This document shows positions 35,404 to 43,887 of a DNA stretch of 64,000 nt, one piece after another. This stretch comes from Bacteroidota bacterium (GTDB lineage Bacteria > Bacteroidota > Bacteroidia > UKL13-3), in the NCBI GenBank assembly GCA_947464275.1, contig CANHVU010000003.1, positions 103,234 through 167,233 of the forward strand, given 5' to 3'. A model generated the notes under the pieces. That model ran no database searches and was not told the origin of the DNA. It saw only the letters and a list, made by a program, of their open reading frames with translations. The number at the start of each line of letters is the position of its first letter. The first letter of the stretch is position 1. The position numbers were made by a program, and so were the translations under genes.

Positions 35404-35760
35404 ATGAATTGGAAAGTAATAAAAACCGAAGAAGATTACGAAAAAGCTTCTATCAGATTAATGGAAATTTTTCATGCAGCACCTAATTCACCAGAATACG
35501 ATGAATTAGATTTGCTAATGGTTTTAGTAAAAGATTATGACGATAAGCACTATCAACTACCTGAGTTAAATGCTTTAGAAGTTATAAAATATAAAATGCA
35601 AGAAATGGGCATAAAAGCTAAAGATTTAGAGCATATTATAGGTAGTAAAGGGCATGTATCGTCAGTTCTTTCTGGAAAACGAGAAATAACACTTAAAACA
35701 GCTCAAAAACTAAAGGACTTTTTTAGCATTCCAGCTGAAGTATTTCTGCATAGTGCTTGA
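35404..35760 (+). CDS. higA: HigA-type antitoxin with XRE helix-turn-helix
   Basis: A 118-residue protein. The N-terminal acidic part (NWKVIKTEEDYEKASIRLME) is followed by an XRE-type HTH in the C-terminal half (MGIKAKDLEHIIGSKGHVSS ... LSGKREITLKTAQKLKDFF). It neutralises HigB and should repress the operon. No clear palindromic operator is visible around the promoter. Confidence 0.92.
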   Translation: MNWKVIKTEEDYEKASIRLMEIFHAAPNSPEYDELDLLMVLVKDYDDKHYQLPELNALEVIKYKMQEMGIKAKDLEHIIGSKGHVSSVLSGKREITLKTAQKLKDFFSIPAEVFLHSA

Positions 35761-35812
35761 AGAAAATTTGCGGAAGTTGTTTCGAATTTAACTTTTTCGG
35801 ATTTCCATCCAA

Positions 35813-37456
35813 TTACCCCAAATACTTTGCTACCAAAGGCATTCTGCGTCCTGGGCCGAACGATTTAGATGAAACCCTTAGAACTGGTGGTGCTTGCAAG
35901 CGTTTCCACTCATTATTATTTACCATTTTTAAAGTGCGTTTTACCAATTCTTCACTAAACCCTAAAGCAATAATTTCATTTGGCCCTTTTCGTTCTTCAA
36001 TATAATGATTCAAAATGGCATCCAATACTTCGTAATCAGGCAATGAATCGCTGTCTTTTTGGTTTGGTCGTAACTCAGCACTTGGAGCTTTGGTTAGTAT
36101 ATTTTTAGGAATGATTTCTTCATTTCGGTTTATGTATTCACAAAGTGCATATACCTCCGTTTTATACAAATCGCCAATTACGGAAATACCACCACACATA
36201 TCGCCATACAATGTTCCATAACCAACAGCTAATTCACTTTTATTAGATGTATTGAGTAAAATATAGCCAAATTTATTGGCCAAAGCCATTAAAATAACAG
36301 CGCGGCTGCGGCTTTGCATGTTTTCTTCTGCAATATTAAATTCTGTATTTTCAAACTGTTTACTTAAAGTTTGCTGCAATGCTGCAAAAGTATTTTCAAT
36401 GGAAATTAAATCACTTTTTACTCCTAAATTCTCAACCAATTTTTGTGAATCAGAAACCGAATGATCACTACTGTATTGTGAAGGAAGCATAACAGCCAAC
36501 ACATTTTCAGCACCTAATGCTTTAGCTGCTAAGCATAACACTAAAGCTGAATCAACGCCACCCGAAAGGCCTAAAATGGCTTTACTAAATCCTTGCTTCC
36601 TGAAATATTCTTTAATACCTAATACCAAAGCTTGCTCAATATCTTGGTAATTGATTTGATTGGTTTGTGCTGTTTCAGTAATGGAATTTTGATTATTCAA
36701 TTCATATAAATCAACAGAAATTACATCTTCTTCAAAATGTCTCAATTGACCAACAAGCTTGCCATTGCTATTTAAAACACAACTTCCACCATCAAAAATT
36801 AATTGAGTTTGAGCTCCAATATGGTTAACATAAAGCAATGGTAAATTATATTTTACAGCATTATTTTTTAATACATTTAGCCTTGTATTTATTTGAACTT
36901 TACTATAAGGTGAAGCCGCAATATTGATAATGCAATCAGGACTTTGTTTAATCAATTCATCCATTGGTGAGTTGATATACATAGGATTTTCACTCAAATT
37001 CCATAAATCTTCGCAAATTGTAACCGCTAATTTTTTGTCTTTATAATTAACTATTTCAAAAGTTCTGTTAGGTTCAAAATATCGGTATTCATCAAACACA
37101 TCGTAATTAGGCAATAGTGTTTTATGAATAATTTGTTGCACTTTTCCATCTGCTAAAAAGTAAGCAGAATTATATAAATCTTTACCTTCAACTTTTGGGT
37201 TAACAGTGGGAGCACCAACAATGGCAGCTATTCCAACACAATGTTCAGCGATTAGCTGAACACTTTCGGTACATAAATTTATAAAATCATTAAACTCTAA
37301 AAAATCGCGAGGAGGATAACCACAAACTGATAATTCAGAAAAAACCACTAAATCGGCATTTTCTAATTTAGCCTTGTTAATAGCATCTAATATTTTTTGA
37401 GTATTCAATTCAAAATTACCTGTGTGGTAATTCAATTGTGCAAGTGTAATTTTCAA
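35813..37456 (-). CDS. nadE: Glutamine-dependent NAD+ synthetase
   Basis: A 547-residue protein. The N-terminal nitrilase-like glutaminase has Glu in FSELSVCGYPP, Lys near KTLLPNYDVFDEYRYF and Cys in TICEDLW. The C-terminal ammonia-dependent synthase has the PP-loop GLSGGVDSALVLCLAAKA. It makes NAD from NaAD, ATP and Gln. The start is TTG at 37456. Next in line on the same strand is a PorT-like gene. Confidence 0.95.
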   Translation of the reverse strand: MKITLAQLNYHTGNFELNTQKILDAINKAKLENADLVVFSELSVCGYPPRDFLEFNDFINLCTESVQLIAEHCVGIAAIVGAPTVNPKVEGKDLYNSAYFLADGKVQQIIHKTLLPNYDVFDEYRYFEPNRTFEIVNYKDKKLAVTICEDLWNLSENPMYINSPMDELIKQSPDCIINIAASPYSKVQINTRLNVLKNNAVKYNLPLLYVNHIGAQTQLIFDGGSCVLNSNGKLVGQLRHFEEDVISVDLYELNNQNSITETAQTNQINYQDIEQALVLGIKEYFRKQGFSKAILGLSGGVDSALVLCLAAKALGAENVLAVMLPSQYSSDHSVSDSQKLVENLGVKSDLISIENTFAALQQTLSKQFENTEFNIAEENMQSRSRAVILMALANKFGYILLNTSNKSELAVGYGTLYGDMCGGISVIGDLYKTEVYALCEYINRNEEIIPKNILTKAPSAELRPNQKDSDSLPDYEVLDAILNHYIEERKGPNEIIALGFSEELVKRTLKMVNNNEWKRLQAPPVLRVSSKSFGPGRRMPLVAKYLG

Positions 37457-37505
37457 AATACGTATAATTTGCTTTTAGCAATAACCAATCAAAACAATGA
37501 TTGAT

Positions 37506-38249
37506 TTAAAAAATTATTCCAAGATTTAATGAAGTAAAGCTATTGTTAGCTATCCATTTATCAGCATCCATATAATCAACCAATCCACCATCGTAACGTA
37601 AGCCTACATATCCTTTGGTTTGTCCAAATAAATCATATAAAACACCTCCACCGATTATAAATGAAGGACGTAAAAAGTTCACTTTAGTGCTGTAATTTTT
37701 ATCAAATTTATTTGAATTAATAAAAAACTCATCCACTTTATCTGGATTGTCTACGTCTACATTGGTTAAATTTAAAACAGATGAATTTACATCAGCTTTA
37801 CTGCGTACTAAAAAACTTAAACCAACACCAAACTCACCGTAAACACGCCATTTGTCCTTAAACTCATCAGTGTACATTTTAAAAATAATTGGCACTTGAA
37901 CATAGCGTAAGTTATAGTTAATTGCTAAATCATTGGTTTTATTACCATTTAGCTTATCGCTATAAATAGCTAATGAATCAGTGAACTTAATTTTAGAAGT
38001 CATATTAATTACATTTACTTCAAAAGCAATGGCATACCTGCTTGTAAATTTTTTAGCCACATGAAATCCATAATTCCAATCAAGGCTACCGCCACCATTT
38101 TCTAAACTTTTACTATCAGGGCTACTCCAACTGATTTGCGGAGCAATACGTAAACCAAATTCATACCTTGATTCATCGCTAACTTGTGCATTTGTTTTAT
38201 TTAAAATAAAACTGCAAATAATTACGGCTAAAATGTTTTTTATTCTCAT
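37506..38249 (-). CDS. PorT-family outer-membrane barrel protein
   Basis: A 247-residue protein. A signal peptide (ILAVIICSFILNKTNA) precedes an eight-strand-type barrel: YEFGLRIAPQISWSSPD, YGFHVAKKFTSRYAIAFE, YVQVPIIFKMY, and FIIGGGVLYDLFG near the end. It belongs to the broad PorT family; being the T9SS component PorT itself is not shown. The start 38249 is preferred because 38276 would overlap the divergent gldB start. Confidence 0.8.
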   Translation of the reverse strand: MRIKNILAVIICSFILNKTNAQVSDESRYEFGLRIAPQISWSSPDSKSLENGGGSLDWNYGFHVAKKFTSRYAIAFEVNVINMTSKIKFTDSLAIYSDKLNGNKTNDLAINYNLRYVQVPIIFKMYTDEFKDKWRVYGEFGVGLSFLVRSKADVNSSVLNLTNVDVDNPDKVDEFFINSNKFDKNYSTKVNFLRPSFIIGGGVLYDLFGQTKGYVGLRYDGGLVDYMDADKWIANNSFTSLNLGIIF

Positions 38250-38261
38250 ATTTTTGTTGCC

Positions 38262-39308
38262 ATGAAAGCATTGCAATTTATTGATAGTTTTAATAAAAAT
38301 AGTAAGATTTTTTTAGCCGGTTTAAGTATTTGTTTTTTAGCTTCTTGCGGCAATAATTCACCTATTTCAACCCAAGCTAAAGATGTAGAACACATAACCA
38401 TAAAACGTTTTGAGCAAGATTTAATTCCAATTGATACCTTTCATATTACAGAAAATCATTTTAGTGATTTAGCAAAGAAATACAATGAGTTTTACTTTGG
38501 CTTTTGCGAAAACACCTTAGGTATTTTACCTGAAACCAAAGATCCATATTACGCCCAAGCGCTTTCTGGTTTTGTAAAATATCCAAGTATTCAAATGCTA
38601 AAACACGAAATTGATAGTCTTTATCCTAATTTAAATGAGTTAGAAGATGGCATTTCGGTGGCTATGGCTAGGTATAAAACTGAATTTCCTAAGTCTAAAG
38701 TGCCTCAATTTGTATCTTATTTATCAGAATTTACCGAAGCTCATTGCGCTTACGATAGCATTATTGGAATTGGTTTAGATATGTATTTAGGGAAAGATTA
38801 CCCTTATTATCCGGCCGAATTTCCTGAGTTTATGCGTAAAAAAATGACCAAAGATTATATACTCTCAAACACATTAAAGGCCATGGCTATTTCTAATTTT
38901 GATACGCAACTAAAAGATAAACGCTTTTTAGCTTACATGCTTTTTGAAGGTAAGGTTAGGTATTTTGTAAAAAAATTGATGCCAGAATTAGCCGACACAT
39001 TGGTGTTTGGTTATACAAAAACTCAAATGGATTGGTGTAATGAAAGTGAAGGACAAATTTGGAGTTTTGTTATTGATAAAAAATTATTGTACAATAAAAA
39101 CCCAAATGATTATATGCGTTTGTTAACAGATGCTCCTTTCACTTCTGCTGAAGGTGTTCCGCAGGAAAGTGCTCCTATGTTAGGTGTGTATTGCGGTTAT
39201 AAAATAATTGAAAATTTTGCTGATAAAACGGGCGCATCATTGGAAGAAATAATGAATAATAACAATTGGGACGAAATACTTAAAGAAAGTGCATACAGAC
39301 CAAAATAA
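38262..39308 (+). CDS. gldB: Gliding motility lipoprotein GldB
   Basis: A 348-residue protein. The lipobox is CFLASCGNN; then HITIKRFEQDLIPIDTF, YFGFCENTLGI, IGIGLDMYLGKDYPYY and FKAMAIS-type segments that match GldB. It is an inner-membrane lipoprotein required for gliding in Flavobacterium. It lies 12 bases from the divergent PorT-like gene, with nadE beyond; gldC is not adjacent. Confidence 0.9.
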   Translation: MKALQFIDSFNKNSKIFLAGLSICFLASCGNNSPISTQAKDVEHITIKRFEQDLIPIDTFHITENHFSDLAKKYNEFYFGFCENTLGILPETKDPYYAQALSGFVKYPSIQMLKHEIDSLYPNLNELEDGISVAMARYKTEFPKSKVPQFVSYLSEFTEAHCAYDSIIGIGLDMYLGKDYPYYPAEFPEFMRKKMTKDYILSNTLKAMAISNFDTQLKDKRFLAYMLFEGKVRYFVKKLMPELADTLVFGYTKTQMDWCNESEGQIWSFVIDKKLLYNKNPNDYMRLLTDAPFTSAEGVPQESAPMLGVYCGYKIIENFADKTGASLEEIMNNNNWDEILKESAYRPK

Positions 39309-39329
39309 ATTTTCGGAAATTAATATAAT

Positions 39330-39366
39330 AAAAAAGGCTTCACAGAATTTCTGTAAAGCCTTTTTT
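39330..39366. terminator. Bidirectional terminator between gldB and tRNA-Met
   Basis: AAAAAGGCTT, then ACAG paired with CTGT, then AAGCC followed by a T run (39330-39366). A and T runs on both sides allow it to end gldB and the minus-strand tRNA transcript. Confidence 0.8.
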
Positions 39367-39368
39367 AT

Positions 39369-39445
39369 TGGTAGCGGGGAGCAGAATCGAACTGCCGACC
39401 TCAGGGTTATGAATCCTGTGCTCTAACCATCTGAGCTACCCCGCC
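39369..39445 (-). tRNA. tRNA-Met (CAT), elongator type, CCA encoded
   Basis: The minus strand folds as a cloverleaf of 74 bases plus encoded CCA. The acceptor GGCGGGG pairs with CCCCGCT (G1-U72 wobble), the D arm is GCTC/GAGC, the anticodon loop is TTCATAA and the T arm is in GGTCGGCAGTTCGATTCTGC. The 5' end is not the C1-A72 mismatch of initiators and the anticodon stem lacks three G-C pairs at its base, so it is an elongator Met or a lysidine-modified Ile tRNA; Met is more likely. A31 and C39 do not pair. Confidence 0.88.
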
Positions 39446-39531
39446 ATTATTACAAATTTGTTTTTTATTAAATCTCAAAATTATAATTTGATTGAGTTAA
39501 TAAATAATATTACATACTGTAATAAGGGCTG

Positions 39532-39562
39532 CAAATGTAAAAATATTTATTTTATAAGCAAA
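39532..39562 (-). promoter_or_regulatory. Consensus promoter for tRNA-Met
   Basis: On the minus strand TTTG (39559-39562), 19 bases, TACATTTG (39532-39539), an exact Bacteroidota promoter. It would start transcription about 80 bases before the tRNA. Confidence 0.75.
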
Positions 39563-39564
39563 TA

Positions 39565-39861
39565 TTATTTCACTTTTTGCAATAATTCTAAACTAAATGC
39601 CTGAGGTTTATTGTTAAATAAAATTTTAGTTTGAGCCCAAGTAGTTTTAAATAAATCTGAAAAACGGTATTTGTTTAAATGTTCTTCACTTTCCCAATAA
39701 CTTAAGGTATATAAAACATTTTTTTCATTGGCATCTTGCATTAATTGTAATCCATTGCAACCTTTAAAAGCCGCAATTTGAAGTTTACTAGCTTCAAAAA
39801 CTTTATAAAAGTCATTCACTTTTGCAGGTTCAAAACTTAATCGTACTATTCTAGTTATCAT
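39565..39861 (-). CDS. ABM-domain (antibiotic biosynthesis monooxygenase-like) protein
   Basis: A 98-residue protein. The ferredoxin-like dimeric fold of ABM/Dabb proteins is suggested by ITRIVRLSFEPAKVNDFYKV, GCNGLQLMQDANEKNVLYTL and SYWESEEHLNKYRFSDLF. The substrate is unknown. It starts 5 bases after the SAM-hydrolase-like gene, hence cotranscribed. Confidence 0.85.
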   Translation of the reverse strand: MITRIVRLSFEPAKVNDFYKVFEASKLQIAAFKGCNGLQLMQDANEKNVLYTLSYWESEEHLNKYRFSDLFKTTWAQTKILFNNKPQAFSLELLQKVK

Positions 39862-39866
39862 ATTTA

Positions 39867-40643
39867 TTATAAAAATTCAATCATTATTTTACTCCCTACC
39901 CTTAGTCCAAGTAGTTGTGAGGCATTTCCTTCATTAGTTGCTATTTCTATATACCCACTTGAATTAAACAAAATAGCCTCCTCTCCTTTTTCTACCTCTT
40001 TATAATGCTTGTTAATTTTATCAAAAAACTCTTTTCTTGCATAATAAATTTTGAATAATCGTCCATTCCTTACATTCTCAAAAAGTATTTTATCAACGTT
40101 CAAAATAGCATTACCAAAACCATCGATAAAAGCCACAAAGGCAACTATACCTTGATCGTGAATCTCAATATTAGGGTGGCTTAGTTTATAATTTATTTTA
40201 CCATTTGTAGCTATTAAACTAATGGGTGAGTTTGATATTAAGTGTTTCGCAATTAAAACAAATGCTTCATTTTCAATAAACGAATCGTTAGAGTTACAGA
40301 GGTTACTGTTTAATGTCCAAATTTCATCAGGTTCACCTTCAAACATAAGGTTCAAGATTCCATTATCCAATGCTATAAAATACTGATTTTGGTGCTTTGC
40401 AATTATTATTTGTTCATACATAAACAAGTTTGTATCAACACAAATAAGATGAACTGTTCCTTCTTCAAAATTTTTATATATAGAATTTAAAATAAATGCA
40501 GATTGCATTTTATTGAACTTTTCAATTGTATGCGAAATATCAATAATTCTGATATTAGGAACTGTTTTGAATAAATTACCCTTTAAAGCAGCAGCATAAT
40601 GGCTTGCATTTCCATAATCTGATATTAAGGTAATATTTTTCAC
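39867..40643 (-). CDS. SAM hydroxide adenosyltransferase family protein (DUF62)
   Basis: A 258-residue protein. The N-terminal LISDYGNASHYAAALKGNLF and IRIIDISHTIEKFNKMQSAF and the C-terminal FIDGFGNAILNVDK match the DUF62/SAM hydrolase family, which splits SAM to adenosine and Met. The start is GTG at 40643. Divergent from phoH; the -33 box of phoH begins one base from this start codon. Confidence 0.9.
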   Translation of the reverse strand: MKNITLISDYGNASHYAAALKGNLFKTVPNIRIIDISHTIEKFNKMQSAFILNSIYKNFEEGTVHLICVDTNLFMYEQIIIAKHQNQYFIALDNGILNLMFEGEPDEIWTLNSNLCNSNDSFIENEAFVLIAKHLISNSPISLIATNGKINYKLSHPNIEIHDQGIVAFVAFIDGFGNAILNVDKILFENVRNGRLFKIYYARKEFFDKINKHYKEVEKGEEAILFNSSGYIEIATNEGNASQLLGLRVGSKIMIEFL

Positions 40644-40673
40644 TTGTAGGACTTAGCTATTTTAATAAATTCG
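40644..40673 (+). promoter_or_regulatory. Promoter for the PhoH gene
   Basis: TTG (40644-40646), 19 bases, TAAATTCG (40666-40673), one mismatch to TAnnTTTG. The expected start is about 25 bases before the TTG start codon. Confidence 0.55.
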
Positions 40674-40702
40674 TGCAAAAATATAATTAAGCAGCATATA
40701 AT

Positions 40703-41659
40703 TTGAATAATAAAGAAATTCTTATCGAAAATTTAGATCCTTTAGAATTATTGGGTCACAATAACCGCAATTTAAAAATACTTCAAGCACATTTTCCAAA
40801 ACTAAAAATTGTAAGCAGAGGCAATCAGTTAATATTAACTGGGGATGAATTGGAAATGGAGTTATTTGAAGAAAAATTTACACAACTCGAAGCAATTATT
40901 TTTAAGAATGGAACCATCTCTGATAGTCAGTTTAAGGCTCTTTTAGCTGGAGATATAGCGCAAAGTAAGAATGAGGCGGTAGAATCAAATACCTATAATG
41001 CAGATGTAATTTTACATGGAAATGGTGGAAAAGCTATTAAAGCCAAAACACCAAATCAAAAATTAATGGTGGAGCATATTCAAAATAATGATATACTTTT
41101 TGCAATTGGCCCAGCAGGCACGGGAAAAACATATACAGCTGTCGCACTAGCAGTAAAGGCTCTTAAAAACAAGGAAGTTAGGCGAATAATATTAGCTAGA
41201 CCTGCGGTAGAAGCTGGCGAAAGTTTAGGGTTTTTACCCGGTGATTTAAAAGAGAAAATTGATCCTTACTTGCGTCCACTTTACGATGCATTAGATGATA
41301 TGATTCCTGCCGAAAAACTTAAGCAATATCTTGAAACCCGCGTGATTGAAATTGCACCTTTAGCTTTTATGCGAGGCAGAACACTTGATAATGCTTTTGT
41401 TATCCTAGACGAGGCTCAGAACGCAACTGATTTGCAATTAAAAATGTTTTTAACCAGAATGGGGCCTCATGCTAAATTTATTGTAACTGGCGATTTATCG
41501 CAAATAGATTTACCTAAAAAACAACTTTCAGGATTATTAAAAGCTGTAAAAATATTAGAAGGAATTGATGGTATAAAATTTCAATATTTAACCTACGAAG
41601 ATGTAGTTAGACATAAGTTGGTTAAAGATATTATTAAGGCATATGACAAAGGGGAATAG
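40703..41659 (+). CDS. PhoH-family ATPase
   Basis: A 318-residue protein. The P-loop GPAGTGKTY is at 136-144, Walker B FVILDEAQNATDLQLKMFL, with RPAVEAGESLGFLPGD and TGDLSQIDLPKKQLSGL. The N-terminal ~100 residues are a KH-like RNA-binding segment typical of the long PhoH (YbeZ) form. YbeZ acts with the YbeY endonuclease in rRNA quality control; YbeY is not seen here. The start is TTG. Confidence 0.93.
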   Translation: MNNKEILIENLDPLELLGHNNRNLKILQAHFPKLKIVSRGNQLILTGDELEMELFEEKFTQLEAIIFKNGTISDSQFKALLAGDIAQSKNEAVESNTYNADVILHGNGGKAIKAKTPNQKLMVEHIQNNDILFAIGPAGTGKTYTAVALAVKALKNKEVRRIILARPAVEAGESLGFLPGDLKEKIDPYLRPLYDALDDMIPAEKLKQYLETRVIEIAPLAFMRGRTLDNAFVILDEAQNATDLQLKMFLTRMGPHAKFIVTGDLSQIDLPKKQLSGLLKAVKILEGIDGIKFQYLTYEDVVRHKLVKDIIKAYDKGE

Positions 41660-41669
41660 TAATATTCCT

Positions 41670-42935
41670 CTATTTGTTTATTATTCTTAGAACAACCTCT
41701 TCTATTTTTGCACTGCTTGATTTTTGAATCGTAAATTCAAAACCATCAATTAACAATTTTTCTCCTTGCATTGGAATATCCTCATGATTTGCAGTAATAA
41801 ATCCACCTAGCGTATTGTATTCACCTTCTGGTAAGTTCAAATCATACTTATTGTTGATATAATAAATTTCTAACCTTCCTGAAAATAAATACTCATTTTC
41901 ACCTAATATCTTCTCGGTTAAAGACTCTGTATCATGCTCATCATCTATTTCACCAAAAATTTCTTCCATCACATCTTCAATAGTTACAATTCCTGCTGTT
42001 CCACCTAGTTCATTTACAACTAAAGCTATGCTTTTTCTGGTTTTACTAAATCGATTCAATACGTCCATCACAGAAGTAGTAGCCGGAACTATTTCTATAG
42101 GAAACACTATTTCCTTAATTGAATTTACCTTTTTAAAAATCTCTTTTTGATGCACATAACCTATTATATTGTCGGAAGTGCCACCATAAACCAAAATTTT
42201 AGAAAGCCCAGTTTTTACAAATTTTTCATATAATACCTCCGGTGTTTCTGTTATGTCAATTATCTCCAAATCTGTTCTAGGTGTCATACAATCACGCACC
42301 TTTAAATTTGAAAAATCAAGTGCGTTTTTAAACATTTCTGTATCAACCTCAGCATCCTCATCTAAATCGTTATCACTAACTTGATTGATGTAATCATCTA
42401 AATCTATTTTAGTAAATACTGGTGTTGTTTCCGTATATTTTATCTTTAAAAAACCATTCAAAATAATTTTAGATAACCAAATAATAACATGGACAACTGG
42501 CCAAAACAAATAATAAAAGATTAAAAAAGGCAATGCTAAAACTTGTAAAACCAAATCAGGATTTATACGGAAAAGTACTTTAGGTATAAACTCTGCAGTT
42601 ACCAAAACTATTAATGTAGAGACTATAGTTTGAGCAAATAACAAAAGAAATTTATGGGTTTCAAAATAAGGTGAAACACTTACTAAAAAAGGATCTAATA
42701 CCTTAGCCATATATATACCATAAATTACAAGGCCAATATTATTGCCTACTAGGGTTGTGCTTATAAATTTAGATGGATTGTTAACAAAATTGGATAATAT
42801 ATTAGCAGTAAGGCTTCCTTGTTTACTTTTTAACTCTATTAAAAGTTTATTTGATGATATAAAAGCTATTTCAGTCCCTGCAAAAAAAGCAGAAAATAAA
42901 ATACTTGATAAAATAATGACTGAATAATTATCCAT
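41670..42935 (-). CDS. CNNM/CBS-domain membrane protein (CorC/hemolysin family)
   Basis: A 421-residue protein. A four-helix CNNM (DUF21) membrane domain occupies ~1-150 (FFAGTEIAFISSNKLLIELK). Two CBS domains follow at ~205-320 (VRDCMTPRTDLEIIDITETP; SIALVVNELGGTAGIVTIED) and a C-terminal CorC/HlyC domain (FTANHEDIPMQG). Family members move or sense Mg2+ or other divalent ions. GldE belongs to the same family, so this gene could be gldE, but nothing here proves it. Confidence 0.88.
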   Translation of the reverse strand: MDNYSVIILSSILFSAFFAGTEIAFISSNKLLIELKSKQGSLTANILSNFVNNPSKFISTTLVGNNIGLVIYGIYMAKVLDPFLVSVSPYFETHKFLLLFAQTIVSTLIVLVTAEFIPKVLFRINPDLVLQVLALPFLIFYYLFWPVVHVIIWLSKIILNGFLKIKYTETTPVFTKIDLDDYINQVSDNDLDEDAEVDTEMFKNALDFSNLKVRDCMTPRTDLEIIDITETPEVLYEKFVKTGLSKILVYGGTSDNIIGYVHQKEIFKKVNSIKEIVFPIEIVPATTSVMDVLNRFSKTRKSIALVVNELGGTAGIVTIEDVMEEIFGEIDDEHDTESLTEKILGENEYLFSGRLEIYYINNKYDLNLPEGEYNTLGGFITANHEDIPMQGEKLLIDGFEFTIQKSSSAKIEEVVLRIINK

Positions 42936-43115
42936 GATTTAATAAAGCACAATAATACAAAAAATGTGCGATTTTTAAATTGATTTAACTATTTTACTTT
43001 CTTTATTATGTGACTAGTTTTTTTTATTTTTATAAAAATTTATAAACAAACCATTTTTAAAAAATTTGTTTCAAATCAGTAAAAACCATTATTGTTGCCA
43101 ATTAAAAAACAAAAA

Positions 43116-43886
43116 ATGAAAAAAACAGCACTTATAACTGGCAGCACAAGTGGAATTGGTTTAGCCATAGCAAATAATTTAGCAGCTAGCGGATATAATA
43201 TAATTTTTAACGGATTAGAAGCAAATGGCGAGCAAATTGCTGCAGAAGTAGCTCAAAAACATGGAATTGATTACCTTTTTTCGCCATGCAATTTATTATT
43301 CACAGAACAAATAGAAACCATGGTAAGCCAAGCCTTAGCTAAATTTGGAAAAATAGATGTATTGGTTAACAATGCAGGTATTCAATTCGTATCTCCTGTG
43401 CAAGATTTTCCTCTGGATAAATGGAATCAAATTATTGCCATAAACTTAACAGCTACTTTTGTTTTAACCAAACTTTGTTTTCCAAGTATGATTGAAAACA
43501 AATTTGGACGAATAGTAAATATTGCATCAGCACATGGATTGGTGGCAAGCGAATTTAAATCGGCATATATTGCATCTAAGCATGGTGTAGTTGGTTTTAC
43601 CAAAACAATTGCATTAGAAGGTGCTCCTCATAATATTACAGTAAATGCAATTTGCCCTGGATATGTTCATACGCCAATTGTTGAAAATCAAATTGGGGAT
43701 CAAATGAAAGCACACGGACTTAGCAGAGAAGAAGTAATTGAAAAAGTAATGTTAAGCAAACAAGCTATTAAATCATTTATAGCTATTGAAAGTATTGCTC
43801 AAATGGCAGCTTATTTAATTTCTGACAATGCAGCAACGATAACAGGAACGGCTATTCCGGTAGATGGAGGTTGGACAGCACAATAA
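43116..43886 (+). CDS. bdhA: 3-Hydroxybutyrate dehydrogenase (SDR)
   Basis: A 256-residue short-chain dehydrogenase. The NAD site is TGSTSGIGLAIAN, the catalytic Ser-Tyr-Lys lie around IASAHGL and AYIASKHGVVGFTK, and the C-terminus PVDGGWTAQ is characteristic of 3-hydroxybutyrate dehydrogenases. It oxidises 3-hydroxybutyrate to acetoacetate. The start 43116 is chosen over the TTG at 43092. A hydrolase gene follows after 1 base. Confidence 0.9.
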   Translation: MKKTALITGSTSGIGLAIANNLAASGYNIIFNGLEANGEQIAAEVAQKHGIDYLFSPCNLLFTEQIETMVSQALAKFGKIDVLVNNAGIQFVSPVQDFPLDKWNQIIAINLTATFVLTKLCFPSMIENKFGRIVNIASAHGLVASEFKSAYIASKHGVVGFTKTIALEGAPHNITVNAICPGYVHTPIVENQIGDQMKAHGLSREEVIEKVMLSKQAIKSFIAIESIAQMAAYLISDNAATITGTAIPVDGGWTAQ

Positions 43887-43887
43887 T

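Noticed and set aside
35757..36005. An 82-codon plus-strand frame after higA
   Set aside because: It is almost wholly antisense to the 3' end of nadE and has no recognisable domain.
37506..38249. True T9SS component PorT
   Set aside because: The barrel fits the broad PorT family but no distinguishing feature was found; the family name alone does not give the function.
39369..39445. Initiator tRNA-fMet
   Set aside because: The first base pair is G-U rather than the C-A mismatch, and the stem below the anticodon lacks three consecutive G-C pairs.
41670..42935. Firm naming as gldE
   Set aside because: The CNNM/CBS/CorC architecture is shared by general ion-transport homologues and no gld neighbour (for example gldD) is adjacent.
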